Of a stretch of 32,228 bases of DNA, positions 6,013 through 12,988 are shown piece by piece. The notes under the pieces are model-generated. The model was not told where the DNA came from, made no database searches, and saw nothing but the letters and a program-made list of their open reading frames with translations. The stretch spans positions 1 through 32,228 of the IMG/VR virus record IMGVR_UViG_3300025083_000129. One strand, written 5' to 3'. The translations under genes and the position numbers were made by a program. The stretch is from a virus. Numbering within the stretch: position 1 is the stretch's first letter; each line of letters opens with the position of its first letter.

Positions 6013-6204
6013 ATGAAAATACAAGTATTTATAAAAAATGTATATGGTAATAAGTTTTTTTATCCTAAATGTAAAATAGCTAAATCATTTTCAGATATTG
6101 CCAAAACTAAAACATTGTCAATAGAAACTTTAAACACTATTACATCAATGGGATATGATGTACAATTAGAAAATGAAATAGATATAAAGGATTTATTAAA
6201 ATGA
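6013..6204 (+). CDS. Unknown 63-residue early protein
   Basis: Opens MKIQVFIKNVYGNKFFYPKC behind AAAAGGAAA. The pattern (short strand, helix, strand, acidic end) suggests a compact alpha/beta fold. The middle, AKSFSDIAKTKTLSIETLNT, resembles a helical DNA-contact unit, but not clearly. Its stop overlaps the ATG of the next small gene, so the two are probably translated together. Function unknown. Confidence 0.6.
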   Translation: MKIQVFIKNVYGNKFFYPKCKIAKSFSDIAKTKTLSIETLNTITSMGYDVQLENEIDIKDLLK

Positions 6205-6347
6205 AATACAATATAAAACTAAAACTATTAAAAGAAATTGATAGACGTAAATTAAGACAATTTGAAATAGAAACTAAGTATAGATTAATGAAAGCAGTAA
6301 CAGGAGGTAATGAAAAATATAGACGTGAATATAATAAAAAAAAGTAA
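6201..6347 (+). CDS. 48-residue basic helical protein
   Basis: Opens MKYNIKLKLLKEIDRRKLRQ and ends YRREYNKKK. The whole sequence can form one amphipathic, strongly basic helix with a GG break near residue 36. The ATG overlaps the previous stop (ATGA). Open reading, coupling and composition support a real gene; nucleic-acid binding is inferred. Confidence 0.5.
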   Translation: MKYNIKLKLLKEIDRRKLRQFEIETKYRLMKAVTGGNEKYRREYNKKK

Positions 6348-6356
6348 ATAAAGTTA

Positions 6357-6385
6357 TTGACATACTTTTAGTTGTATGACATAAC
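6357..6385 (+). promoter_or_regulatory. TTGACA-N17-CATAAC promoter
   Basis: TTGACA (6357-6362), 17-nt spacer, CATAAC (6380-6385), preceded by TGA (extended -10). It resembles the stronger copies at 8589, 11340, 12906 and 17408. It lies just after the gene ending at 6347 and 46 nt before the ATG at 6431. CATAC/GTATG (6361-6365 and 6374-6378) inside it also form a hairpin. Confidence 0.5.
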
Positions 6386-6430
6386 ATAAGAATAGAAAAT
6401 AATTGTATAACAAAATGAAAGGATAATACA

Positions 6431-6589
6431 ATGAAAAAAATAATCAAAAATCCAATAGGAAACAAAAACATTTTCTTTAGACGTACTACAAATAGATATG
6501 CTCAAAAAGGTACTATCTCACATAATGTAGGTTATTTCTATGTTAGTAGAGATGCTGAAAATGGACAATTTATTAAAAGACAAAAATAA
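6431..6589 (+). CDS. 52-residue basic protein, unknown
   Basis: Opens MKKIIKNPIGNKNIFFRRTT. AAAGGA lies about 8 nt upstream. Lys/Arg/Asn-rich, with aromatic residues and beta-like alternation in the second half (VGYFYVSRD). Alone between promoter and stem-loop, so probably its own unit. No family recognised. Confidence 0.55.
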   Translation: MKKIIKNPIGNKNIFFRRTTNRYAQKGTISHNVGYFYVSRDAENGQFIKRQK

Positions 6590-6604
6590 ATTAAATAACT
6601 CTTT

Positions 6605-6636
6605 ACAAGTAAATTATAATGATGTAGTTTACTTGT
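6605..6636. other. ACAAG...CTTGT intergenic stem-loop, copy 2
   Basis: ACAAGTAAA (6605-6613) pairs perfectly with TTTACTTGT (6628-6636) around a 14-nt loop that begins TTATAATG. The copy at 7830-7861 has the same loop start and 3' flank (TATAACTAA), and differs in the stem by a compensatory A-T to G-C change. It lies 33 nt before the ATG at 6669. Confidence 0.65.
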
Positions 6637-6668
6637 ATAACTAACCAATAACAAAAGGAGAATATAAG

Positions 6669-6971
6669 ATGTTACATAAAATATATAGAAAATCTAAGTT
6701 AACAGGTAATATAAATAGTATGGAATTGCCATTGTCAAACTTTCAAATTGATATGAGACAATGTAAAACAGATGACGATTTAAGAAATGAATTTCAATTC
6801 CTAAACTTTAGTGAAAGACAATTTTTATTAACAGGAATTACATTAAAAGAACAATTACTAAACAATCCTATATTTTATAAAAAAATAACTAAAGATGATA
6901 AAAATAAATATGATTTTAAAATAACAAAAGCACAATACGAAAAATTAAATAAACAACAGGAGAATATATAA
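6669..6971 (+). CDS. Unknown 100-residue protein coupled to the DUF932-like gene
   Basis: Opens MLHKIYRKSKLTGNINSMEL behind AAAGGAGAA. The body (NFSERQFLLTGITLKEQLL) looks helical and the C-terminus is basic with Gln. TAATG at 6969-6973 joins it to the 282-residue DUF932-like gene, so the products may act together. Small partners next to DUF932 genes are usual in phages, but I cannot name this one. Confidence 0.65.
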   Translation: MLHKIYRKSKLTGNINSMELPLSNFQIDMRQCKTDDDLRNEFQFLNFSERQFLLTGITLKEQLLNNPIFYKKITKDDKNKYDFKITKAQYEKLNKQQENI

Positions 6972-7819
6972 TGTTAGATACAAAAAGATTAATAAACCTA
7001 GATGAAAGTTTACTATTTGATATAGGTTATGAAAAGACAAGATTACCTAGTAAAAAATATGTTATGAATGTTAATGAAGATATACCTATTGGAATAGTAG
7101 GCAAGAGTTTTAATACTACATCACATAAAATATTCATAAATGGTGTAGAGAATGTGATAAAAGAAAATAGGACACCATACGAATTAGAAAATGCTAAAGT
7201 TAAGGTGTCTACTGCTAAAGATAATGCAGTAATAATAGCTGATATAACTTTACCTAATGTTACTACTAAAATAACTACTGATAAGCATACAACTACCATT
7301 GCTGAACGTATCATAGCATTACATGGAGTTGATGGTAGTATGTCTAATCAAGTATTTTTTGGTGCAATAGATTTCTTTTGTACTAATGGTCAGATAAGAG
7401 GTGAATATGATAAAGTTAGACGTAAAAACACATCTAATTTTAACATAGATACATTCATAGATGAATTACAAAATGCTAAACAAGATTTTTATGCACAATC
7501 TCAAAAGCTACAATCATGGGCTAACATTAAATTAGATGGTGTAGATGTCGCAGAAATCATTAAGAACATAGTTAAATCAGATAGGAAAGCTGAAAAAATG
7601 ACTAGCCTATACTATAATGAGGTAGCCAATAGAGGTAGTAATGTATTCTCTTTATATTCAGCATTTACTAACTACTCTAGCTATGCTGATGAAAGGAATG
7701 GATTTAGCCTAAAGAATATGGGAAATGATACTGAAAGTTTATCTATGTGGAATAGAGAACAAGAGGTAAGCAAATGGATATCATCTAATGAGTTTAAGAA
7801 ACTTGAATTAGTTGCATAA
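6971..7819 (+). CDS. DUF932-like phage/plasmid protein
   Basis: 282 residues. Family-like blocks: GIVGKSFNTTSHKIF (about 42-56), a central ALHGVDGSMSNQVFFGAIDF followed by FCTNGQIRGEYDKVRRKN (about 114-152), a helical middle, and NVFSLYSAFTNYSSYADE (about 224-241) before a region ending in WISSNEF. DUF932 (related to TIGR03299) proteins are common in phages and plasmids near replication or early genes; their molecular role is not established. The conserved Ser/Asn/Gly core is intact, and length is in the normal range. Confidence 0.65.
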   Translation: MLDTKRLINLDESLLFDIGYEKTRLPSKKYVMNVNEDIPIGIVGKSFNTTSHKIFINGVENVIKENRTPYELENAKVKVSTAKDNAVIIADITLPNVTTKITTDKHTTTIAERIIALHGVDGSMSNQVFFGAIDFFCTNGQIRGEYDKVRRKNTSNFNIDTFIDELQNAKQDFYAQSQKLQSWANIKLDGVDVAEIIKNIVKSDRKAEKMTSLYYNEVANRGSNVFSLYSAFTNYSSYADERNGFSLKNMGNDTESLSMWNREQEVSKWISSNEFKKLELVA

Positions 7820-7829
7820 CTAACACTTG

Positions 7830-7861
7830 ACAAGTAGATTATAATGGGATAGTCTACTTGT
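7830..7861. other. ACAAG...CTTGT intergenic stem-loop, copy 3
   Basis: ACAAGTAGA (7830-7838) pairs perfectly with TCTACTTGT (7853-7861); the loop begins TTATAATG and the 3' flank TATAACTAA equals that of copy 2. Against copy 2 the eighth pair is G-C instead of A-T, on both arms. It lies 24 nt before the ATG at 7886, with a good ribosome binding site in between. Confidence 0.65.
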
Positions 7862-7885
7862 ATAACTAAATGAAAGGAAAATAAA

Positions 7886-8083
7886 ATGACAATAAAAGAA
7901 TTAATTAAACACTTATCAAGATACAATGAGAATACAAGATTAGATTTTATGTACACTAATGATGCTTTAGCTGATACACAATTTGATATTCCATTAAAGC
8001 TAATAGGAGTTATAGGTAGTGGAGATACTACTGAAAATTGTGATATTAAATATTTAGAATTAGGATTAATTGAGGAGAAATAA
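7886..8083 (+). CDS. Unknown 65-residue protein
   Basis: Opens MTIKELIKHLSRYNENTRLD behind AAAGGAAAA. A helix is followed by beta-like segments (DIPLKLIGVIGSG) and an acidic end. The opening resembles small phage proteins that begin with an ELIxxLxxYNxNTxL helix, function unknown. It is followed within 2 nt by the nucleotidase gene, so the two form an operon. Confidence 0.65.
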   Translation: MTIKELIKHLSRYNENTRLDFMYTNDALADTQFDIPLKLIGVIGSGDTTENCDIKYLELGLIEEK

Positions 8084-8084
8084 A

Positions 8085-8588
8085 ATGACAGTTAAAAGAA
8101 AAGTTTATGTAGACATGGATGGTGTCATAGCTGATTTCTTTAAAGCACTAGAAATAAAGTATGGTGTACAACATTGGAAAGACATAAACATAGCACAATC
8201 AATATCAGAATTAAAAGGTACTGATTTCTTTGGAACAATACCTAAGTTTGAAACAAGTGATAAGCTGATTAGTCATATAGATAAACTAACTAAAGGAGAA
8301 TGGATTATACTTTCATCTCCATTAAGATATGACAATAAGAACTCAGCATTTTGGAAAAGACATTGGCTAGATAAGCATAATTATAATCCAAGTGATGCTA
8401 TCTTTACAGGTAGGAAAGAAAAGTATGCCATTAATAGAGCATACACTAAAGGTAACATCTTAATTGATGACAAGCCTGACAACATTCAGAAATGGATTGA
8501 TAAAGGTGGGATAGGTATACTATACCAAGCTAATCAAGATAGCTTAGACTACTTGTATGACAGATTAGAAAAATATTACAAGGAGTAG
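8085..8588 (+). CDS. 5'(3')-deoxyribonucleotidase (NT5C-like HAD phosphatase)
   Basis: 167 residues from the ATG at 8085, chosen because GAGGAG lies 7-8 nt upstream; a longer TTG start at 8070 would swallow that site. HAD motif I is VYVDMDGVIADFF (nucleophile D10, acid D12). The motif II region is IILSSPLRYDN (about residues 85-95). Motif IV is NILIDDKPDNIQKW (about 129-142), as in NT5C-type nucleotidases. These enzymes dephosphorylate deoxynucleoside monophosphates. With RNR and MazG elsewhere in the module, it probably helps set the dNTP pool or salvage host-derived nucleotides. All expected catalytic Asp residues are present. Confidence 0.85.
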   Translation: MTVKRKVYVDMDGVIADFFKALEIKYGVQHWKDINIAQSISELKGTDFFGTIPKFETSDKLISHIDKLTKGEWIILSSPLRYDNKNSAFWKRHWLDKHNYNPSDAIFTGRKEKYAINRAYTKGNILIDDKPDNIQKWIDKGGIGILYQANQDSLDYLYDRLEKYYKE

Positions 8589-8617
8589 TTGACATGGATG
8601 AAGAAGAGTTATATAAC
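8589..8617 (+). promoter_or_regulatory. TTGACA-N17-TATAAC promoter before the methyltransferase
   Basis: TTGACA (8589-8594), 17-nt spacer, TATAAC (8612-8617). The predicted start near 8624 lies before the methyltransferase ATG at 8694. The -35 begins at the nucleotidase stop codon (8586-8588) and overlaps the ATG of the 37-residue frame, so that small frame could only be read from upstream transcripts. Confidence 0.6.
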
Positions 8618-8707
8618 TTATTTGAAGATACGATGAAAGAGTTTGATAAACAATTTTTACCTAACGAAGAAATACCAATAGGAGATAAAGACAATGGTAA
8701 TAGCTAG
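8594..8707 (+). CDS. 37-residue acidic protein, possible
   Basis: Opens MDEEELYNLFEDTMKEFDKQ, strongly acidic and helical. AAGGAG (8579-8584) lies upstream, 9 nt from the ATG. It overlaps the methyltransferase start by 14 nt. Composition and ribosome binding site favour a real gene, but the overlap with a promoter leaves doubt. A DNA-mimic role would be speculation. Confidence 0.45.
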   Translation: MDEEELYNLFEDTMKEFDKQFLPNEEIPIGDKDNGNS

Positions 8708-9890
8708 TATTTTTAATGGATATGGTGGTGGTATGTTAGCTAGTATAAAAGCAAGTATACCTATAACTAAGTATTATTATTCAGAAATAGATAAGTATGC
8801 TAACATAGTAATGGATGCTAACTTTCCTGATGCAATACCAATAGGAGATGTAACTAAAGTTGATGCTAGTAGTTTCAATCACGATGTTGATATCCTAATG
8901 GGAGGTAGTCCATGTCAAGGATTTTCATTTGCAGGAAAACAATTAAACTTTAATGATGAACGTAGTAAATTATTCTTTGAGTTTATTAGATTAAGAGATG
9001 AACTAAAGCCTAAGTATATACTGTTAGAGAATGTTAGGATGTCTAAACAATCTCAAGATGTTATATCAGAATACATGGGATTTGAATGTCAAGCATTAAA
9101 TTCTAGTAAACTATCTGCACAAAATAGATATAGGTTGTATTGGTTTGGTGTACTAGTCAATGGTAAGTATGAGCAAATTCGTATTGCTGATATGATTGAT
9201 AAAGGAATAGTTATGCAAGACATATTAGAAGATGGTTATGCTACTGAAGAGATGACTAATGCTGATGGTAAATCTCATTGCCTTACTGCTAGATATAATG
9301 GTGCAGTATGGTGGAATAGTATTGAACGTAAGCAACGTACTATGGTACTGAAAGATAATCCTACAGTATCTAAAGATGGATTGATTAGAGTTGGTACTGC
9401 TGATTTAAGAGGGCATGACAGTATCAAAAGAGTTTATGCTCAAGAGGGTAAAGCACCTACCTTAACTACGATGCAAGGTGGTCATAGAGAGCCTAAAGTT
9501 GCAGTAGGTAGGATAGTGAATAGAAGATTAGATGAGCATGGTACTAGGAAAGATGACCAACTAGATTTACCATTTACAAGACAGTTAGAAGTTAGGGAAG
9601 ATGAGAAATCTAATTGTCTAACTACTGTACAAAAAGATAATGTAGTAGTATCTAAAGATATGTGGAGAAAGCTAACACCTTTAGAATGTGAAAGATTACA
9701 AACCTTACCTGACAACTACACTAATCATGTATCTAATAGTCAAAGATACAAGATGATTGGTAATGGATGGACAGTTGATGTGATTGCACATATACTGCAA
9801 GGTGTATTGATAATTGAAAAGTACGATAGTGATATGACTAAGATAAAAGAATGGCACAAAATGTATAACAATAACAAGGAGTTAGTATGA
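8694..9890 (+). CDS. dcm: DNA (cytosine-5)-methyltransferase, orphan
   Basis: 398 residues. Motif I is SIFNGYGGGMLA (F7-G9-G11), binding S-adenosylmethionine. Motif IV is GGSPCQGFSFAGKQ with catalytic C74. Motif VI is LLENVRM and motif VIII QNRYRLYWFG. The target-recognition region runs from about 160 to 325. Near the C-terminus come LTPLECERLQTLPDNYT (motif IX) and YKMIGNGWTVDVIAHIL (motif X). All catalytic motifs are in the usual order, so it should be active. No restriction partner is nearby; protection from host restriction or regulation of phage DNA is the likely role. The target site cannot be read from sequence. GGAG lies 9 nt upstream of the start. Confidence 0.93.
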   Translation: MVIASIFNGYGGGMLASIKASIPITKYYYSEIDKYANIVMDANFPDAIPIGDVTKVDASSFNHDVDILMGGSPCQGFSFAGKQLNFNDERSKLFFEFIRLRDELKPKYILLENVRMSKQSQDVISEYMGFECQALNSSKLSAQNRYRLYWFGVLVNGKYEQIRIADMIDKGIVMQDILEDGYATEEMTNADGKSHCLTARYNGAVWWNSIERKQRTMVLKDNPTVSKDGLIRVGTADLRGHDSIKRVYAQEGKAPTLTTMQGGHREPKVAVGRIVNRRLDEHGTRKDDQLDLPFTRQLEVREDEKSNCLTTVQKDNVVVSKDMWRKLTPLECERLQTLPDNYTNHVSNSQRYKMIGNGWTVDVIAHILQGVLIIEKYDSDMTKIKEWHKMYNNNKELV

Positions 9891-10129
9891 CAAACGAAAG
9901 TAGATATATGTTGGCATTGGTTAATATATTATATTACCAAGTAATAAATATGAGTAAAGAAGAAATACAACCTACATTATTCTTTGATGAAGAAACTACA
10001 GATAAGTGGACACTTAAACAATGTCGTATACAATATGTCAAAGACCAACTAGAATTTATTCGTGATGGTAATCTTGATGATGAGAGTAAAGAAACTTGGA
10101 ACACAGTATTTAAAAAGGAGTGTGTATAA
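9887..10129 (+). CDS. Unknown 80-residue protein
   Basis: Opens MTNESRYMLALVNILYYQVI behind AAGGAG, its ATG overlapping the methyltransferase stop (ATGA). The first helix is hydrophobic but short; the second half is acidic and helical with two cysteines. Its stop overlaps the next ATG (TAATG). Translational coupling supports expression; function not recognised. Confidence 0.65.
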   Translation: MTNESRYMLALVNILYYQVINMSKEEIQPTLFFDEETTDKWTLKQCRIQYVKDQLEFIRDGNLDDESKETWNTVFKKECV

Positions 10130-10329
10130 TGGGAGAATTTAAAGACAGATATTACAAGCAGTTAGAGGGATTCAAGATAAAAAAATTCTTAGGCATAGAT
10201 GCAGAGGGATTCCCTGAGTTTATACTAACTAAACCTAAGTATGAAGACGTTAAGATAGCAGTAAGTTCTGACCCTGAGGGTAATAGTGGTGGGTTCTTAT
10301 TTATAAATAGTGCAGAGGAGATAAACTAA
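10129..10329 (+). CDS. Unknown 66-residue protein
   Basis: Start set at the ATG at 10129 (MGEFKDRYYKQLEGFKIKKF): it overlaps the previous TAA and follows AAAAGGAG by 8 nt. A GTG further up lies inside the earlier gene. The rest (FPEFILTKPKYEDVKIAVSS) looks beta-rich and ends in acidic residues. It is coupled at 10329 to the cell-wall hydrolase gene. Function unknown. Confidence 0.65.
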   Translation: MGEFKDRYYKQLEGFKIKKFLGIDAEGFPEFILTKPKYEDVKIAVSSDPEGNSGGFLFINSAEEIN

Positions 10330-10760
10330 TGTTATTGGAATCAATGATATGCCTAGCACTCAACGTGTACCATGAAGCTAAGAATCAAAGTTTCATAGGG
10401 CAAGTAGCAGTCGCACAAGTTGTGATGAATAGGGTAAAGGATACACGATACCCTAACACAGTATGTGACGTAGTTAAACAAGGTGCTACATACAAATGGA
10501 AACCTGACTTTCCTATCAAGAATAGGTGTCAATTTAGTTGGTACTGTGATGGCAAGAGTGACAAGCCTAGAGAACATCAGGCATGGAGAACTGCTATGCA
10601 CATTGCTAATGGTGTATACAATGGACACCTAGATGACTTTGTTGAGGGTGCTACACATTACCATGCACACTATGTCAATCCTAGTTGGGCAGAGACAAAG
10701 ACTTATGTAACAAGAATAGATGACCACATATTTTATAGATGGGAGATTAAAGATGAATAG
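10329..10760 (+). CDS. SleB/CwlJ-type cell-wall hydrolase (candidate endolysin)
   Basis: 143 residues covering essentially only the Hydrolase_2 (SleB) domain. The N-terminal signature CLALNVYHEAKNQSFIGQVA holds the presumed catalytic Glu (E16), followed by VAQVVMNRVKDTRYPNTVCD. Then come CQFSWYCDGKSD, a helical ARG/AW region and GATHYHAHYVNPSW (about 107-120), the usual order for SleB lytic enzymes cutting peptidoglycan glycan strands. There is no signal peptide, so release would need a holin. It lies in the replication module, not with virion genes; the only holin-like candidate here is at 30560-30754 on the other strand. Confidence 0.88.
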   Translation: MLLESMICLALNVYHEAKNQSFIGQVAVAQVVMNRVKDTRYPNTVCDVVKQGATYKWKPDFPIKNRCQFSWYCDGKSDKPREHQAWRTAMHIANGVYNGHLDDFVEGATHYHAHYVNPSWAETKTYVTRIDDHIFYRWEIKDE

Positions 10761-10893
10761 ATATTATGTAGAATGGAAAGTAGATGGTAGCGAAACTTTT
10801 ACAACTTATATTTATATTAAAGCATATAGTGTAGAGCAAATACGAGACATGCTTAATGAATATGATATAGTCGCAATAGATATAACAGATTAG
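10753..10893 (+). CDS. 46-residue protein, unknown
   Basis: Opens MNRYYVEWKVDGSETFTTYI and ends in YDIVAIDITD. It shows a strand-strand-helix-strand pattern typical of very small alpha/beta proteins. The ATG lies inside the last codons of the hydrolase gene (8-nt overlap) behind GGGAG. It opens with the same codons (MNR) as the next gene, but the proteins are otherwise different. Function unknown. Confidence 0.55.
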   Translation: MNRYYVEWKVDGSETFTTYIYIKAYSVEQIRDMLNEYDIVAIDITD

Positions 10894-10903
10894 GAGACTA
10901 AAG

Positions 10904-11410
10904 ATGAATAGATTTATTATAGAAGATACACCAAGTAAGATTGCATCATCTCTATGTGACCAACATGTAGTTAAGATGCCACTAGAAGAAGCACAGATGT
11001 TATGTACTACACTATGGCATCATGCACCTGACTACGCAGAGGAACATGACTTGTACAAACCTGTACATCAGAAGCACCCATGTACATTGTGGGCGATGGA
11101 CAATAGGTTAAACTATATATGGGCATTTAGTTTGTATGACTGTATGTTGAGTGAGTACACTAGAAGATATAATAAAATACATGGTGCAATCAAACATTTT
11201 CAAGCCTTATGGGAGGGCAAAAAGTTTGTACCTGATTGGAAGAATTTTATAACACCACACCCACAATGTTTTAGTGGACACGATGACTTGAAGACAGATG
11301 AGAACTTTCCTATTGAAGCATATCGTAAATTTTATATAGTTGACAAGTCAAGATTCGCAAGGTATAACTATACAACTAAACCACAATGGATGACAGGAGA
11401 AGTGGCATGA
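10904..11410 (+). CDS. Conserved phage protein with CDQHVVKM motif, unknown
   Basis: 168 residues. The signature FIIEDTPSKIASSLCDQHVV followed by KMPLEEAQMLCTTLWHHAPD, then HQKHPCTLWAMDNRLNYIWAF, is a pattern I know from many phage proteins annotated as hypothetical, sometimes loosely as pyrimidine-dimer glycosylase-like. The well-spaced His, Cys and Glu residues suggest an enzyme or metal site. The end of the gene contains a TTGACA-N17-TATAAC promoter. AGGAG lies upstream of the ATG. I do not assign an activity. Confidence 0.7.
   Translation: MNRFIIEDTPSKIASSLCDQHVVKMPLEEAQMLCTTLWHHAPDYAEEHDLYKPVHQKHPCTLWAMDNRLNYIWAFSLYDCMLSEYTRRYNKIHGAIKHFQALWEGKKFVPDWKNFITPHPQCFSGHDDLKTDENFPIEAYRKFYIVDKSRFARYNYTTKPQWMTGEVA
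11340..11368 (+). promoter_or_regulatory. TTGACA-N17-TATAAC promoter inside the 168-residue gene
   Basis: TTGACA (11340-11345), 17-nt spacer, TATAAC (11363-11368). The start would be near 11375, about 30 nt before the ATG at 11407, feeding the gene of the 172-residue protein and on to the recombinase. Perfect -35 and spacing inside a coding region argue for function. Confidence 0.6.
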
Positions 11411-11925
11411 AAGAACGAGGATATGATAAATTGTTTAGTGATATAACTATAGAAGAGTTAAGTCATAAGATAGTTAGGTTAGCTAAACAACGTGATGAGT
11501 GGCAAGAGAAAGCTATGAACATGATTGAGAAGAGTACATATGAAGAGTTGAATAAACAGTATAACTATTATAAGAAACTAGCAGAAGATAACTTCATATC
11601 ATCTGTTAACGATAGTGAAACTTCTGACATATGGAAAGAAAGATATGAGAAAGAGGTAAGTAAAGCTGAGTTTTGGAAAGATTCTTACTACAACAATCAG
11701 CCTAAAGGATGTGGTTATGCTTTCAGCGAGATACCTAACGACACAGATGGTCAAGAGTTTGTTGACACTATGAAGAAATATCTTAACAAGGATTCATATA
11801 AGATGAGAGTACGTGGACAACACATAAAGCCTGAGTTAAGAGGTACAGGTGCTACCTATTGGGGTCAGGGTTTGAATGAATCAACACACATGAGAATATA
11901 TATTGATAAAAAGAAAGGAGAATAA
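11407..11925 (+). CDS. Unknown 172-residue coiled-coil protein
   Basis: Start set at the ATG at 11407, which overlaps the previous stop (ATGA) and follows AGGAG by about 6 nt; a start 21 nt earlier would remove that site. The N-terminal two thirds are charged and helical, probably coiled coil (EELSHKIVRLAKQRDEWQEK). The C-terminal third has Gly/Tyr motifs (GCGYAFSEIPN, GTGATYWGQGL) that look like a small folded domain. No known family. Confidence 0.65.
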   Translation: MKERGYDKLFSDITIEELSHKIVRLAKQRDEWQEKAMNMIEKSTYEELNKQYNYYKKLAEDNFISSVNDSETSDIWKERYEKEVSKAEFWKDSYYNNQPKGCGYAFSEIPNDTDGQEFVDTMKKYLNKDSYKMRVRGQHIKPELRGTGATYWGQGLNESTHMRIYIDKKKGE

Positions 11926-11926
11926 A

Positions 11927-12046
11927 ATGTGGCATAGAATAATAGCACACTTTGAAGACAAGTATGGAGAGAGTACTAAGTATGATTTAGACTATGGTAA
12001 ACTATTAATAATAGCATTATGTATTTATATAGCATTAGAGGTGTAA
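11927..12046 (+). CDS. 39-residue protein with C-terminal membrane helix
   Basis: Opens MWHRIIAHFEDKYGESTKYD and ends in LLIIALCIYIALEV, long enough for one membrane span. AAAGGAG lies 8 nt upstream. Its stop is 1 nt before the recombinase ATG. A charged N-terminal half in the cytoplasm with a C-terminal anchor is likely; function unknown. Confidence 0.5.
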   Translation: MWHRIIAHFEDKYGESTKYDLDYGKLLIIALCIYIALEV

Positions 12047-12047
12047 C

Positions 12048-12974
12048 ATGAATATAAATAGCTTAGTAGACAAGTACTATTTGTCTAGTGATTTCAATAT
12101 GTTAGCAGATAAAACTAAAGTAGATTATTCAAATTGTTTATCTGTAATGTTGAATACTAAGATAGATGATAAGTTTGTTTATACAACTAAGGTCAATAAA
12201 TTGACAGGTGCAGTTGCTAGACAATCATATGAAGTATGGCTAAAACGTGGCATTTATATGGCTAATCATATATGTGCTACCTCTAGGAAAGTGTATTCAT
12301 TTGGAATGGAAATGGGTTATGCAGAAACTAATCCATTCTCTACATTCAAGTGTAAAGTTACTAAGCCTAGAAAAGTTACATGGACAAAAGAACAGATTAT
12401 GCAGTTATTAGATTTCTGTTATGCAGATTTTCAATATCGTAGTCTAGGTTTAATTGTACAAATGGCATATGAATGGTGTCAAAGGATAGGAGATATGAGA
12501 TTACTACAGTTTGATAGCATAGATTATGACAAAAAGATACTCAACTTAGAGCAATCCAAGAGAGGTGCAACAGTTCATCTACCTATTAGTGATGACTTAC
12601 TTGAAATGCTTATACAACAGAAAGATGACTATAGTTTTCAGAAATATGTTGCACCATATCCTAAAGCTATGAGAGGGTCTTACAAGCCTTATACATTGAC
12701 TAGGCTATCCATAGTAGCTAGACGAGCAATGAAGCTCTGTGGACTGCCTGATGAGCTACGAATAGCTGATTTAAGACGGACAGGTACTACAGAAATGGTG
12801 GAAGCAGGTGTAAGTATGGGTCAGATAATGTCTGTAACAGGTCATGCTAATCCACAATCTGTTAAACCTTATATGAAAAATACTTTGGACTCTGCAAAAA
12901 ATGCATTGACAATACGAAAAAAGTATGATATAAGCACAGATAACGTGCCGAACAAAGAACTATATAACATATAA
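12048..12974 (+). CDS. Tyrosine recombinase/integrase with altered box II
   Basis: 308 residues. The N-terminal core-binding half (about 1-110) is helical. The catalytic half holds EWCQRIGDMRLLQ with R146 (box I), a hairpin with Lys (NLEQSKRGATVHLPI), and box II ADLRRTGTTEMVEAG with R243. H266 follows in TGHANP, and the nucleophile Y275 in KPYMKN. The usual His or Lys at the first position of HxxR is Ala here (A240). All other catalytic residues are present, so the enzyme may be active but atypical. It sits within the replication operon, 1 nt after one gene and 14 nt before primase, leaving no room for an adjoining attP. A role in lysogeny is possible; genome dimer resolution or circularisation is an alternative. 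Confidence 0.85.
   Translation: MNINSLVDKYYLSSDFNMLADKTKVDYSNCLSVMLNTKIDDKFVYTTKVNKLTGAVARQSYEVWLKRGIYMANHICATSRKVYSFGMEMGYAETNPFSTFKCKVTKPRKVTWTKEQIMQLLDFCYADFQYRSLGLIVQMAYEWCQRIGDMRLLQFDSIDYDKKILNLEQSKRGATVHLPISDDLLEMLIQQKDDYSFQKYVAPYPKAMRGSYKPYTLTRLSIVARRAMKLCGLPDELRIADLRRTGTTEMVEAGVSMGQIMSVTGHANPQSVKPYMKNTLDSAKNALTIRKKYDISTDNVPNKELYNI
12906..12934 (+). promoter_or_regulatory. TTGACA-N17-TATAAG promoter before primase
   Basis: TTGACA (12906-12911), 17-nt spacer, TATAAG (12929-12934), with TGA just before the -10 (extended -10). It lies in the last codons of the recombinase gene, 54 nt before the primase ATG, and would allow primase-helicase expression independent of the recombinase. Confidence 0.6.
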
Positions 12975-12988
12975 GTGGTATATTATAA

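Noticed and set aside
7827-7855. TTGACA at 7827 as a promoter of the TTGACA-N17 family
   Set aside because: The hexamer 17 nt downstream is TAGTCT, a poor -10; the TATAAT in the loop is only 7 nt away. The stem-loop explanation fits better.
12975-12988. attP site next to the recombinase gene
   Set aside because: Only 14 bases separate recombinase and primase, with no tRNA-like or repeated core sequence.
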